A DNA stretch of 51,695 bases from an uncultured Eubacterium sp. (lineage in GTDB: Bacteria; Bacillota; Clostridia; Lachnospirales; Lachnospiraceae). Within the stretch, counting starts at the first letter, position 1. Each line of letters begins with the position of its first letter. The position numbers and the translations under genes are program-made. The stretch is from positions 1 through 51,695 of the forward strand of contig CANDJC010000014.1 of the NCBI GenBank assembly GCA_947384955.1, given 5' to 3'. Shown here one piece after another: positions 1 through 9,335 of the stretch. The notes beneath the pieces are model-generated. The model saw only the letters and a list, made by a program, of their open reading frames with translations, was not told the DNA's origin and searched no databases.

Positions 1-2
1 TG

Positions 3-275
3 GTACATTCAGAAGATATTATGATAAAGTTAACTGCTGTTTCAATATCTGATAAACAATTTTCAAAGCTGGATTCTAAAGCTGAAGATACAGCTTTAAA
101 GATTAAAATAGTGGAATATTTACAAAATCAGCCGGCAGCAACGCAAAAGGAGCTGCAGGAAGCTTTCAACGAAACAAGGACACACATACAAAAAAATATG
201 AAAGAATTGGTAAATGAGGGAAAAATAGAACGTAAAGGCGGAAAAAGGTTTGGATATTGGGAAATCAAAAAGTAG
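3..275 (+). CDS. C-terminal winged-helix domain of a regulator, cut by the window edge
   Basis: The reading frame is open from the first bases of the window to the stop, so the gene very probably begins upstream; an ATG at position 21 is available but has no ribosome binding site before it. The visible 90 residues form a winged helix-turn-helix: a helix (KIKIVEYLQNQP), a recognition helix region (TQKELQEAFNETRTHIQKNM) and a wing (GKIERKGGKRFGYWEI). This layout is common at the C-terminus of AlbA_2/Schlafen-type ATP-binding transcriptional regulators in clostridia, where the wHTH follows an ATPase-like domain. That family assignment is inferred from the tail only; a free-standing small DNA-binding protein is the alternative. 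Confidence 0.5.
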   Translation, partial: VHSEDIMIKLTAVSISDKQFSKLDSKAEDTALKIKIVEYLQNQPAATQKELQEAFNETRTHIQKNMKELVNEGKIERKGGKRFGYWEIKK

Positions 276-917
276 AATTTCCCCAAAGCTGTTTTAATGC
301 TCTGTTTCAGCTTTGGAACAGCTTTGGCAATGCTTTAAGTAAATGTTAAAGTGATTTTACCACATTTCTAATGAATTTTCTGCATCTGCCCATGTCTGCA
401 TACAGCCCTTAAGATACAGCGCTTCATATCAAGAGGGCTGTCTATTGCCAAGCATTTAAAGCATGGTGTTGTTTTTAATCCTTCCTGCGCTTTTTCGCAG
501 TCTATCCGTAAAACATATCCGTCAAAGCAGCAAGTATTTCTTGTATGTTACAGGTTTTTCTTTCACTTATTTTTGCCCTTATGAGGGTTCGTAACATGAG
601 GGTATATTAGCTGGAACAGCCAATATCCGTAACCTCCGTCTTTCTTTTTTTGTGATATCTATTATATTCTCAACGGTGAATAATATCAAGGTATTTCTTT
701 CTGCCAGTAACACATCTGCAAAAACCACGGGTCAGAATCAGCGGGCATATTTTGACCTGCAGCACAGAGCATGCCGTGAACAGGTTAACTATGGCAAAGA
801 AAAGCGTATGCTACAGGAAAGCCATTTCCCTGGCGCTCCGTTATAATAAACTTACTTAATAAACAGCGGTCAGACAGCTGCCAGGAACCTGTCTGATACT
901 GACAAAGGAGGAAAAGT
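276..917. other. 640-bp intergenic region, possible decayed gene fragment
   Basis: No convincing gene. On the minus strand, 547 down to 368 is a stop-free stretch of about 59 codons without a start codon. It reads like real protein with many cysteines (CCFDGYVLR, TTPCFKCLAIDSP, KRCILRAVCRHG) and ends in TAG, so it may be the end of a decayed gene; I do not recognise it. A hairpin with a T-rich tail lies at 598-652. A TATAAT at 842-847 could be the -10 of the operon starting at 918, but no good -35 box sits at the right distance. Confidence 0.25.
598..652 (+). terminator. Possible Rho-independent terminator
   Basis: An imperfect stem pairs GGTATATTAGCTG with CAGCCAATATCC around a GAA loop, flanked by GAGG/CCTC, and is followed by a pyrimidine-rich tract ending in seven Ts. 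It could end transcription from the left before the operon that begins at 918. Confidence 0.35.
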
Positions 918-1907
918 ATGAATATTCTTGGTATTTCATTTGGCAAGAAAAATGCCAACACGGACATTCTGGTAAAGGAAGCGCTGTTCGGATGCCGTGA
1001 AGCTTCCCCGGATGCGGAAATCCGTTTTGTAAACACCTGCAACCTGAATATCGGCCGGTGCCGCGGGTGCGGGGCATGTTCGACACAGTTAGAGAAAGGG
1101 AAAGATAACGTCTGTATTTTCAAGGATGATTTTCAGGAACTGGAAGATAAAGTACGCTGGGCGGATGTGCTGGTTGTAGGGGCTCCGGTTTACGTGCTGC
1201 AGCCTGTGGGGCAGTTTAAGGATTTTGTAGACCGTTTCAGCTGCAGACATGACAATTCAGCGATTAACTGGGTATTAGACAAACGCCGCAACGGGGAAAT
1301 GCCGGGCGACGCGGATGCATTTCCAATGGAGAGGCTGAAAAAGAGGACGGTCTGCTATGTTTCAGTCGGCGGCGCGATTACGGAGAACTGGACTTCGATG
1401 GGAACGGCTACCTTGCATCTGTTTGGATTCCCTCCGATGATGAAGGTCATGGGCAATTATAATGCGAACGGCATGGGCGTGATTGGAAATCCATACATAG
1501 ACAGGCAGCTGATTGACAATATGCACGAGATGGGAAAACGGACAGTGGAAGGCTATTACGACGATACGGCAGAATTCTTCCAGCCGGAAAATAAGCCGAA
1601 AGGCGTCTGTCCGGTATGCCACCAGAACCTGATTACAGTAGTTCCAGGCACGACGAAGGTGGAATGTCCGGTGTGCGGGATTGAAGGCGAGCTTCGGATT
1701 GAGAACGGCGGAATCGAAGTGGAATTTTCGAAAGAGCAGCAGAACCGGGCGCGCGGCACATTTGCAGGGCTTCGGGAGCATACGACGGAAATCCAGAGCT
1801 TTGGCGGCATCTGCGGGCCGAAGATTATGGCAAATAAAGAAATGTTAGATAAAAATATGAAAGAGCGGATTAAAGACTTCGAAACGGCAATTGCAAACCG
1901 TTCCTAA
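918..1907 (+). CDS. Iron-sulfur flavoprotein-like NAD(P)H-dependent FMN reductase
   Basis: A 329-residue flavodoxin-fold protein. The N-terminus (MNILGISFGKKNANTDILVK) is the FMN phosphate-binding start of the NADPH-dependent FMN reductase/iron-sulfur flavoprotein family. Cysteines 48, 51 and 54 (CRGCGAC) with Cys66 could hold a [4Fe-4S] cluster as in archaeal Isf. VVGAPVYVLQPVGQFKDFVDR is the usual second flavin-binding segment. Unlike the ~190-residue core family, it has a long C-terminal extension with two CPVC knuckles around residues 231-256, a zinc-ribbon or rubredoxin-like site. AAAGGAGG lies seven bases before the start. It is the first gene of the importer/reductase operon, so it probably shuttles electrons or reduces the imported compound; that role is inferred. 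Confidence 0.75.
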   Translation: MNILGISFGKKNANTDILVKEALFGCREASPDAEIRFVNTCNLNIGRCRGCGACSTQLEKGKDNVCIFKDDFQELEDKVRWADVLVVGAPVYVLQPVGQFKDFVDRFSCRHDNSAINWVLDKRRNGEMPGDADAFPMERLKKRTVCYVSVGGAITENWTSMGTATLHLFGFPPMMKVMGNYNANGMGVIGNPYIDRQLIDNMHEMGKRTVEGYYDDTAEFFQPENKPKGVCPVCHQNLITVVPGTTKVECPVCGIEGELRIENGGIEVEFSKEQQNRARGTFAGLREHTTEIQSFGGICGPKIMANKEMLDKNMKERIKDFETAIANRS

Positions 1908-1995
1908 AAAGATGTATATAGCAGTGAAAAGCCGGTATGGCGGGCACTGATATAAATAGTATCAACAAAGTTTTTAAGCAAAAGGAGGAAAAGGT

Positions 1996-3699
1996 ATGAG
2001 TTTGAAAAGAGTGATTAGTTTTGGTGTGGCAGCGATGATGTCGGTATCTCTTCTGGCAGGCTGCGGCAATGGGGCTGCAGAAACAGGCGGACAGCAGAGC
2101 GGCAATGACGCAAAAACAGAAGCGGATGATGGCGCGGGGAAAGAAGACGGAGCCGGCGGCGAGGCAGATGCACCGGATGAAGGAAACGAAGGCGCATCCG
2201 GCGAAATAAAGGGCGCAAACGAAGACGCTCCAAACACAGAGACGACTGACGAAACACTCCGCATCGGACTGTCCGCAGAACCATCTACACTCTGGGGTTC
2301 TGCAGTCGGCAAGGTAGAAAACGAAGCACAGATAATAAACAGCGCGATTATGGACCGCCTCGTAAATGTAGACCATAATACAGGTGATGTTTATGCGATG
2401 CTTGCATCAGAATGGGAATGGGCAGACGACACACACTGTACATTTACACTGCGCGATGATGTTACGATGTCTGACGGGACACCGCTGGTAGCAGACGATG
2501 TGGTATATTCGGTAGGCGTATGGATGGATGCCAGTGCGAATACAGATACCGGGCGTTATTTAAAAGGCGTGGAAGCAGCAGATGAGCATACCGTTACGAT
2601 TGAATTTAATACAGCAGCTCCAGACTTTATGAACATGCTGGCATGGTCGAATTTTGCGATTGTCAGCGAAGATGAAGTAAAGGCAGCAGGCGGCCTGGAA
2701 GCAGCAGCAAAAAATCCGACAGTCGGCGTAGGCAGATATAAGTTCAAAGAATGGAAGAGCGGACAGTCCATTACACTTGAACGTAACGACGATTACTATG
2801 ACAAAGATTATGCCGGATACTATAAAGAAATCGTATTTACATTTACAAACGATGCGGCTGCACGTGCGATGGCAGTACAGTCCGGCGACTTAAACGTAGC
2901 TTATGATATGCCAATCAGCATGGTAAATACATATGTTGGAAGCGATGCGGTTGACGTAATTATGCATACATTCGGACAGAATACACGTTTATATTACAAT
3001 ATGGGGCCGAAAGCAGGCGCTACGAAAGACATTAAAGTACGCCAGGCAATTGACAAAGCACTGGATTTTGATGCAATCGCTATGGTTGGTACAGCAGGCA
3101 CCGTACCGGAAGTACACGGCTACTTTGATTCCGAAAGCAAATATTATAACGAAACTTTTACAGCAGAAGAGCGTAAAGTTGATTTAGAAGGCGCAAAAGC
3201 ACTTTTAGCAGAAGCAGGCTATGCAGACGGTCTGGATTTGACCATTGTCGGCATGCAGGATCAGAATCCGATTTTTACGGTTATGCAGGAAAGCTTAAGG
3301 CAGGCTGGCATTAATCTGACAATCAACATTGTAGATACGCCGCAGTTCGTAGAAGCAGCTAACGGCGGAGACTATGATTTAATTCATGTAGGCGACCTTG
3401 TAGACGCAAGATATCCGGCTATGATGACATTTTTCCGTCAGATGAATATTGATACCTTCTGTATCGGCGGACCGAAATATACAACACCGGAAGTAGACGA
3501 TGCCATTGGCGAGTTTATTGCAGAAAAAGATGAGAAAAAGGCTCAGGATATGGCAGCTGAATTAGAGAAAACCTGGAAAGATGAAATGTGGTTCTCCAAT
3601 ACTTATGCGGAAATGCATGCAGCAGTTACTTCCAAAGGACTGAAAGGCTATAACACAATTGAAAGAGGTTTTGTTGACCCGACTGGCTTCTATAAATAA
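1996..3699 (+). CDS. Peptide/small-molecule ABC transporter lipoprotein, SBP_bac_5 family
   Basis: A 567-residue extracytoplasmic binding protein. The N-terminus is a lipoprotein signal peptide ending in the lipobox LLAGC, so the mature protein is anchored through Cys23. Residues ~25-80 are a low-complexity Ala/Gly/Asp/Glu linker. The rest is family 5 binding protein: LRIGLSAEPSTLW start, DDTHCTFTLRDDVTMSDGTP with DDVVYSV (the family signature region), and KVRQAIDKALDFDAIA. Family 5 proteins bind di/oligopeptides, nickel, glutathione or other small molecules, so the ligand is open. RBS AAAGGAGG is strong. A perfect terminator-like hairpin follows the gene, which should make this product more abundant than the permeases, as is usual for binding proteins. 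Confidence 0.9.
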   Translation: MSLKRVISFGVAAMMSVSLLAGCGNGAAETGGQQSGNDAKTEADDGAGKEDGAGGEADAPDEGNEGASGEIKGANEDAPNTETTDETLRIGLSAEPSTLWGSAVGKVENEAQIINSAIMDRLVNVDHNTGDVYAMLASEWEWADDTHCTFTLRDDVTMSDGTPLVADDVVYSVGVWMDASANTDTGRYLKGVEAADEHTVTIEFNTAAPDFMNMLAWSNFAIVSEDEVKAAGGLEAAAKNPTVGVGRYKFKEWKSGQSITLERNDDYYDKDYAGYYKEIVFTFTNDAAARAMAVQSGDLNVAYDMPISMVNTYVGSDAVDVIMHTFGQNTRLYYNMGPKAGATKDIKVRQAIDKALDFDAIAMVGTAGTVPEVHGYFDSESKYYNETFTAEERKVDLEGAKALLAEAGYADGLDLTIVGMQDQNPIFTVMQESLRQAGINLTINIVDTPQFVEAANGGDYDLIHVGDLVDARYPAMMTFFRQMNIDTFCIGGPKYTTPEVDDAIGEFIAEKDEKKAQDMAAELEKTWKDEMWFSNTYAEMHAAVTSKGLKGYNTIERGFVDPTGFYK

Positions 3700-3755
3700 C
3701 AGCTGTAACAGCAGATTTACATACTTTGTGATGAAGTGATTCCGAGGGAATCTCC

Positions 3756-3788
3756 GGCACTGTGGGGTATCCTCCACAGTGCCTTTTT
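3756..3788 (+). terminator. Intra-operon hairpin terminator after the binding-protein gene
   Basis: A perfect 10-bp stem (GGCACTGTGG / CCACAGTGCC) with an 8-base loop is followed directly by TTTTT. It sits between the binding-protein gene and the first permease, so it probably works as a partial terminator that lowers expression of the downstream genes. No separate promoter is obvious in the 50 bases after it. Confidence 0.85.
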
Positions 3789-3838
3789 ATATCCGTTTCC
3801 ATTCAACGACAGCATATAATGAAAAAGAGGGTTTGACT

Positions 3839-4804
3839 ATGTTAAGGTATGTCATTAAAAGACTCCTTCTGCTCATTCCGATTATTCTTGGCGTTTCTGC
3901 TATTATTTTTGCCTTAAAGACATTTACGCCGGGCGACCCGGCAAGGCAGATTTTAGGAAATGACGCAACACAGGAACAGGTGGATGCGAAGAGGGAAGAG
4001 CTGGGGTTAAATGACCCGGTGATTGTACAGTATTTCCGTTACATAGGCGGAATCGTAAGAGGAGATTTCGGCGATTCCTACCGTACCGGCGAGCCGGTGC
4101 TTTCTGAGATTCTTCCAAGGCTTGGGACATCTGCGAAGATTACCATCGGCGCAGTTGCAATCGGCGCTGTTATCGGCGTGCTGCTTGGGATTATCTCGGC
4201 ATTAAAAAAATATACATGGATTGATTCGGTTGTGCTCGTTGTATCCATGCTGTTTCAGTCTGTGCCGGAGTTTGTTGTGGCGCTTGTGCTGATTATGATT
4301 TTTGCGGTACAGCTGCATCTGCTGCCGGCAACCGGTATTGATACGATTCAGGGATATATCCTTCCGATGGCGTGTACGGGCCTTGCTTCGGTAGCAAGCT
4401 ATACGCGTATTACCCGTTCTTCCATGCTCGAGGTATTAGGAGAAGATTATATCCGTACGGCACGGGCAAAGGGCCAGACCGAAGCGAATATTACTTATCA
4501 CCATGCACTGCGCAACGCGATGATTCCGGTTGCACAGTCGATTGGTACCAATCTTGGCAACTCCATCGGCGGCGCTATGGTATTAGAGACGGTGTTCAGC
4601 GTGCCGGGTGTTGGAAAGTACATTGTAGATTCGATTACACAGAGAAATTATCCGTCTGTGTTAGGAGGGGCTTTGATTATTGCGATTGTGCTGACGGTGA
4701 TTAACCTTTTGGTGGATATCAGCTTCGTTTTGATTGACCCGAGATTAAAGACGACGATTATTGCAGGCGGGGCTAAGAAAAAACCTGCCAGGAAAGCAGC
4801 GTAA
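3839..4804 (+). CDS. ABC transporter permease, DppB/OppB type
   Basis: A 321-residue inner-membrane permease. It starts MLRYVIKRLLLLIPIILGVS, the standard DppB N-terminal membrane segment, and has the conserved periplasmic GDFGDSYRTGEPV stretch, several further hydrophobic helices and the EAA loop near residues 205-235 (LGEDYIRTARAKGQTE). I chose the ATG at 3839, with GAGGG seven bases upstream, over an upstream in-frame ATG at 3779 that lies inside the terminator hairpin. It pairs with the next gene's product to form the channel of the importer whose binding protein precedes it. Confidence 0.93.
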   Translation: MLRYVIKRLLLLIPIILGVSAIIFALKTFTPGDPARQILGNDATQEQVDAKREELGLNDPVIVQYFRYIGGIVRGDFGDSYRTGEPVLSEILPRLGTSAKITIGAVAIGAVIGVLLGIISALKKYTWIDSVVLVVSMLFQSVPEFVVALVLIMIFAVQLHLLPATGIDTIQGYILPMACTGLASVASYTRITRSSMLEVLGEDYIRTARAKGQTEANITYHHALRNAMIPVAQSIGTNLGNSIGGAMVLETVFSVPGVGKYIVDSITQRNYPSVLGGALIIAIVLTVINLLVDISFVLIDPRLKTTIIAGGAKKKPARKAA

Positions 4805-4819
4805 GGGGAGGGAAAAAAC

Positions 4820-5728
4820 ATGGCAAAAATGCATACTCCCGCAATGGAGAAGATAGAAAGAAAAAATGCAAAACGTAAAAAACCGGTTAAATCTACGCCG
4901 GCATATGAATCCTGGAAGCGTTTTAAAAGAAATCCTACCGCATTAATCGGACTTGTGGTTGTCTGCATCCTGATTCTGGTTGCTGTTTTTGCAGATTTTA
5001 TCGCCCCGTTTGAGTACGAGGTGCAGGATTATATGGCAATGATGCAGAAACCGAGTGCGGAGCACCTGTTTGGAACAGACCAGTTTGGACGTGACATTTT
5101 CAGCCGCTGTATTTATGGTACGAGATATTCTCTGATTATTGCTCTGTTTTGTACGATTGCGGCATTTTTCAGCGGCGGCCTGCTCGGTATCATTGCGGGA
5201 TATTTTGGCGGCAAGGTCGATACGGTAATTATGCGTATTATGGATATTTTTCAGGCAATTCCGATGATTATGATGGCGATGTGTATCGTTGCGGTATTAG
5301 GAAACGGCATTCCGCAGCTGGTAGCGGCGATTATGTTTGCGTCGATGCCTACCATGGCAAGGAACAACCGTGCGGCTATTTTAAGAGTGCGCGGGAATGA
5401 CTACATCGAATCTTCAGAGGCAATCGGTGTCGGACAGGTGCAGATGATTATCAAGCATATGATTCCGAATGCGGTCGGCGTTATGATTATTTATTTCGTT
5501 GGTTTCCTGGCAGTATCGATTATGATGATGTCTTCCATGAGCTATATCGGCGTAGGCCTTGCGGCTCCGACACCGGAGTGGGGGCTTATCTTAAATGACG
5601 GCAAGCCTTATATTACCCAGGCTCCGTATATGATGCTGTTTCCGGCGCTGATGATTATGATTACATGTTTTGCATTTAACCTGATGGGCGATGGTCTGCG
5701 CGACGCATTCGACCCGAGGCTGAAGTAG
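4820..5728 (+). CDS. ABC transporter permease, DppC/OppC type
   Basis: A 302-residue second permease. It has a basic cytoplasmic N-terminus, then the OppC_N segment ESWKRFKRNPTALIGLVVV, the conserved HLFGTDQFGRDIFSRCIYGTR motif region of DppC proteins, and an EAA loop (NDYIESSEAIGVGQ). The end, GDGLRDAFDPRLK, is canonical for the family. It follows the DppB-like gene by 15 bases with RBS GGGGAGGG, and forms a heterodimeric channel with it. Confidence 0.93.
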   Translation: MAKMHTPAMEKIERKNAKRKKPVKSTPAYESWKRFKRNPTALIGLVVVCILILVAVFADFIAPFEYEVQDYMAMMQKPSAEHLFGTDQFGRDIFSRCIYGTRYSLIIALFCTIAAFFSGGLLGIIAGYFGGKVDTVIMRIMDIFQAIPMIMMAMCIVAVLGNGIPQLVAAIMFASMPTMARNNRAAILRVRGNDYIESSEAIGVGQVQMIIKHMIPNAVGVMIIYFVGFLAVSIMMMSSMSYIGVGLAAPTPEWGLILNDGKPYITQAPYMMLFPALMIMITCFAFNLMGDGLRDAFDPRLK

Positions 5729-5755
5729 GAGCGATAGGCAGGGAGGGAAACAGAG

Positions 5756-6739
5756 TTGAGCAGCGATAAAATATTAGAGATTAAAGACCTTGTCATACAT
5801 TATGAAACGGACGAGGAAGTTGTAGAGGCAGTCAACGGAATTACGCTGGAATTAACGAAAGGCAGGATTATCGGCCTTGTAGGGGAAACCGGGGCCGGCA
5901 AGACGACGACTGCGCTTGGAATCATGGGCCTTCTTCCTCCGAAAGTAGGCCATGTGATTCAGGGCTCTATTAAGTTAGAAGGCGAAGACCTTTTGAAAAA
6001 ATCCAGCCGCGAAATGCGCAGCGTGCGCGGAAAACGAATCAGCATGATTTTCCAGGACCCGATGACGGCGTTAAACCCGGTAAAGACGGTCGGGGACCAG
6101 ATTGCAGAGGTTGTGCTTTTACACAGTCACTGCTCCAAAGCAGAGGCATTAAAGCGTGCCCAGGATATGTTAGCAATGGTCGGCATTGTCCCGGAACGTT
6201 ATAAAGAATATCCGCACCAGTTTTCCGGCGGCATGAAACAGAGAATTGTCATTGCGATTGCGCTGGCGTGCGAGCCGGACTTATTAATCGCAGACGAGCC
6301 GACGACGGCGCTGGATGTAACGATTCAGGCGCAGATACTGGATATGATGCGCGGCCTGCAGAAAGACCACGGCACTTCCATGATTCTGATTACCCATGAC
6401 CTGGGCGTTGTGGCAGAAATGTGCGATTCCTGCGCGGTGATGTATGCCGGAAAAATCGTTGAATTTGGCAGTGTAGAGCAGGTATTTGACAATCCGAAGC
6501 ATCCGTATACCAGGGCGCTTTACAAATCGATTCCGTCGTTAGACCGGGATGTGGAACGGCTGGAAGTAATTCCGGGTCTTGTAACAGACCCTGCAAATCT
6601 GCCGCCTTACTGCAGTTTTTATGACAGATGCGCTGAAAAATGTGAGAAATGCAAAAGATTTGAACCATGGCCGGTTGATGTTGAGTCAGGTCATGTGGTC
6701 AGCTGCATTCAGTATACACCGGAATGGGAGGGAAAGTAA
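5756..6739 (+). CDS. ABC transporter ATP-binding protein, DppD/OppD type
   Basis: A 327-residue nucleotide-binding subunit. Walker A is GETGAGKTTT, the Q-loop lies in MIFQDPMTALNP, the signature is FSGGMKQRI, Walker B is LLIADEPTTALD and the H-loop is LITHDLG. The C-terminal oligo_HPY extension (NPKHPYTRALYKSIP) and a cysteine-rich tail (CSFYDRCAEKCEKCKRF) are typical of the family, where the cysteines bind an Fe-S cluster in some members. It starts with TTG, supported by GGGAGGG eight bases upstream; no better ATG exists nearby. Its stop abuts the next gene's ATG. Confidence 0.93.
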   Translation: MSSDKILEIKDLVIHYETDEEVVEAVNGITLELTKGRIIGLVGETGAGKTTTALGIMGLLPPKVGHVIQGSIKLEGEDLLKKSSREMRSVRGKRISMIFQDPMTALNPVKTVGDQIAEVVLLHSHCSKAEALKRAQDMLAMVGIVPERYKEYPHQFSGGMKQRIVIAIALACEPDLLIADEPTTALDVTIQAQILDMMRGLQKDHGTSMILITHDLGVVAEMCDSCAVMYAGKIVEFGSVEQVFDNPKHPYTRALYKSIPSLDRDVERLEVIPGLVTDPANLPPYCSFYDRCAEKCEKCKRFEPWPVDVESGHVVSCIQYTPEWEGK

Positions 6740-7708
6740 ATGTCGGAAAATTTGATAGAAGTCAGTAATCTGAAAAAATACTTTTTTACTCCAAGGGGCA
6801 CGCTCCATGCGGTGGATAATGTCACATTTAATATCGAAAAAGGCAGAACAATCGGCATTGTAGGAGAGTCCGGGTGCGGAAAGTCAACCCTTGGAAAAAC
6901 ACTGATGCGCCTGCATACGGCGACTTCCGGAAAAGTCATGTACAAAGGCAGCGACATTGCCAGTATGCCGATTAAAGAATTTAAGAAAAATTACCGTTCA
7001 AATATCCAGATGATTTTCCAGGACCCGTATGCTTCCTTAGACCCGCGCATGAGCGTTCTGCAGCTGGTCGAGGAGCCGATTAAGGTACAGAATCCTTCGA
7101 TGGGAAAAGCCGAGGTGACCAAAAACGCACAGGATATGATGGAACTGGTAGGACTCGCAAAGCGTCTCGAGGGCGCATATCCGCATGAATTAGACGGCGG
7201 GCGCCGCCAGCGTATCGGGATTGCAAGGGCGTTATCCCTGCACCCGGAGTTTATTGTCTGCGACGAGCCGGTATCGGCATTAGACGTGTCGATTCAGGCG
7301 CAGATTTTAAATCTTTTGCAGGATTTACAGAAAGACCGCGGGCTGACGTATATGTTTATCACACACGATATGTCGGTTGTAAAACATATTTCGGATGATA
7401 TCGCGGTGATGTACTTAGGGCAGATGATTGAAAAATGCGATGCGAAGGAAATCTTTAAAGATACCATCCATCCGTATTCCCAGGCGCTTTTATCAGCCAT
7501 TCCGATTCCGAATGTGCATGTAAAAAAAGAGCGCATGGTATTAAAGGGAGAGCTGACATCCCCGATTGACCCGAAGCCGTGCTGCCGTTTTGCAGCAAGG
7601 TGTCCGTATGCGGCAGATAAATGCCTGGCAGAAGAACCGGTTCTGCGCGAGATGAAGCCGGGGCATTCGGTAGCCTGCCATTACGCGGAAAAATTTATGA
7701 AACAGTGA
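6740..7708 (+). CDS. ABC transporter ATP-binding protein, DppF/OppF type, variant signature
   Basis: A 322-residue second nucleotide-binding subunit. Walker A is GESGCGKSTL, Walker B is FIVCDEPVSALD, the H-loop is MFITHDMS, and the oligo_HPY tail has a cysteine-rich end (CCRFAARCPYAADKC). The ABC signature reads LDGGRRQR rather than LSGGQRQR: the serine that contacts ATP gamma-phosphate is aspartate. I have seen this variant in other clostridial DppF-like proteins, so it may mark a subfamily rather than a defect. Its start codon directly follows the preceding gene's stop, so the two ATPases are probably translationally coupled. Confidence 0.92.
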   Translation: MSENLIEVSNLKKYFFTPRGTLHAVDNVTFNIEKGRTIGIVGESGCGKSTLGKTLMRLHTATSGKVMYKGSDIASMPIKEFKKNYRSNIQMIFQDPYASLDPRMSVLQLVEEPIKVQNPSMGKAEVTKNAQDMMELVGLAKRLEGAYPHELDGGRRQRIGIARALSLHPEFIVCDEPVSALDVSIQAQILNLLQDLQKDRGLTYMFITHDMSVVKHISDDIAVMYLGQMIEKCDAKEIFKDTIHPYSQALLSAIPIPNVHVKKERMVLKGELTSPIDPKPCCRFAARCPYAADKCLAEEPVLREMKPGHSVACHYAEKFMKQ

Positions 7709-7827
7709 GCTGTAAAGACGCAGCAAAGACCGGGCCAAAGGGCAGATAAGGCCGTTTAAGAAGACTGACGGCATAAAATATTTACAAAGTCAGACAGGGA
7801 AAACCTGTGATGGGAAAGGAGACTAAT

Positions 7828-9282
7828 ATGGCAGATTATGAAACACAGATTGTAGTAATTGCAGGAGGTCCTTCGGGACTTGCGGCAGCAGTTCAGGCAG
7901 CAGAGGACGGAGCAGAGGTAATTCTTGTAGAAAAGAATGCGGCAGTCGGCGGAGCGGCAAATATGGGAATGGGCCCGCTTGCAATTGAGTCGCATATCCA
8001 GAAACGCCAGATGATTGACCTGACAGTTGAAAAGGCTTACCGGATGATTATGGAATACTCGCATTACAATATTGACGGACGTCTGGTAAAGCGTTATTTC
8101 GAACAGTCCGCAGAAACCATTGAATGGTTAGAGGACATGGGCGTAGAGTTTGAAGGGGCATACAAATATTTTACACAGTCTGAAGCTACCTGGCATATCG
8201 TTAAAACAGACCAGGGCATCGGGCCGAGAGCAGCTTCCTTTATGAACAGGGCAATGTATGAGAAGGCTCAGGAGCTGGGTGTAAAGATTATGCTGGAAAC
8301 TCCTGCAAAGAAGATTTTAAAGGACGATGAAGGAAAGGTCTGCGGTGTTTTAGCTGTCAATAAGGAAGGAAAAGAGATTGAAATCGCCTGCAAGGCTGCC
8401 ATTATCTGTACAGGCGGCGCAGGGGCAAATCCGGAATTTATTAAAGAGCAGACAGGCTATAAGTTCGGCGAAGATATGTTTAACTTTGCAATTCCTGGCA
8501 ATGTCGGCGACGGCATTAAAATGGCATGGGAAGCAGGCGTGGACAAAACAAGAGTGCGCATTGAAGAAGCAGCCAGCTTTGAAGGCATTGACGAGCTGCC
8601 GCAGAGCGTTCCAAATATCCTGATGCAGCCGAACCTTTTAGTAAATCTGGACGGAAAACGTGTGATGGATGAAGAGCAGATGCAGAATACGACATTTTTA
8701 AGCAATGCGGCTTCGCATCAGAAAAACCGCGTGCTGTTCAGCATCGTAGACAGCTCGATTGTAAAATATTATATGAAAAACGGCGTAGATGAAATCAGCA
8801 TGGTACGTTTTAACCCGGATGTATCTGATTTTATCGACGGCGTAAAAATCGCGCAGGAAACCGGAAACAAGGGACTGTTTATGGCAGATTCCATTGAAGA
8901 GCTTGCGGAAAAGACAGGCATCAACGCAGAAAACCTGGAAGAGACAATTGATGAATACAATGACTACTGCGACGGTGTGGATGAAGAATTCTTTAAGAGA
9001 AAGAAATATCTGCGTCCGCTCACAAAAGCGCCTTACTATGCAGCAGCTGTACGTCCAGGCGGATACGGCACGGTCGGCGGCATCCGCATCAATGAAAACT
9101 GCGAGTGCTTAAACAGCGAATTTGAACCGGTTCCGGGACTGTATGCGGCAGGCGCGGATGCATGCAACATTTACGACGACAGCTATATGTTCCTGCTGCC
9201 GGGCAATTCCATGGGATTTGCAGTCAATACAGGACGTATTGCCGGCATGGAAGCTGCGGAATATGTAGAAGACGAAGACTGA
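7828..9282 (+). CDS. FAD-dependent oxidoreductase, fumarate reductase flavoprotein-like (FAD_binding_2)
   Basis: A 484-residue soluble flavoprotein. The N-terminal dinucleotide fold is VVIAGGPSGLAAAVQAAEDG followed by LVEKNAAVGG; the usual GxGxxG is read here as AGGPSG. The C-terminal half has the FAD_binding_2 closing motifs GTVGGIRIN, PGLYAAGADA and GNSMGFAVNTGRIAGMEAA. Members reduce or dehydrogenate C=C bonds next to an electron-withdrawing group (fumarate, urocanate, ketosteroids). There is no signal peptide and no FMN-binding domain, so it acts in the cytoplasm and must receive electrons from another protein. I chose the ATG at 7828 (AAAGGAG six bases upstream) over 7807. It lies between the importer and two Fe-S electron carriers, which suggests it reduces the imported compound. 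Confidence 0.85.
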   Translation: MADYETQIVVIAGGPSGLAAAVQAAEDGAEVILVEKNAAVGGAANMGMGPLAIESHIQKRQMIDLTVEKAYRMIMEYSHYNIDGRLVKRYFEQSAETIEWLEDMGVEFEGAYKYFTQSEATWHIVKTDQGIGPRAASFMNRAMYEKAQELGVKIMLETPAKKILKDDEGKVCGVLAVNKEGKEIEIACKAAIICTGGAGANPEFIKEQTGYKFGEDMFNFAIPGNVGDGIKMAWEAGVDKTRVRIEEAASFEGIDELPQSVPNILMQPNLLVNLDGKRVMDEEQMQNTTFLSNAASHQKNRVLFSIVDSSIVKYYMKNGVDEISMVRFNPDVSDFIDGVKIAQETGNKGLFMADSIEELAEKTGINAENLEETIDEYNDYCDGVDEEFFKRKKYLRPLTKAPYYAAAVRPGGYGTVGGIRINENCECLNSEFEPVPGLYAAGADACNIYDDSYMFLLPGNSMGFAVNTGRIAGMEAAEYVEDED

Positions 9283-9335
9283 TTATACTGGAAAAGGCGC
9301 TGCTTAGCCGTGCCTGACAGACAGTATGCTGTTTT

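Noticed and set aside
785-1123. Minus-strand ORFs opposite the start of the iron-sulfur flavoprotein gene
   Set aside because: They run antisense through the flavoprotein's conserved N-terminus and have no RBS or protein-like composition.
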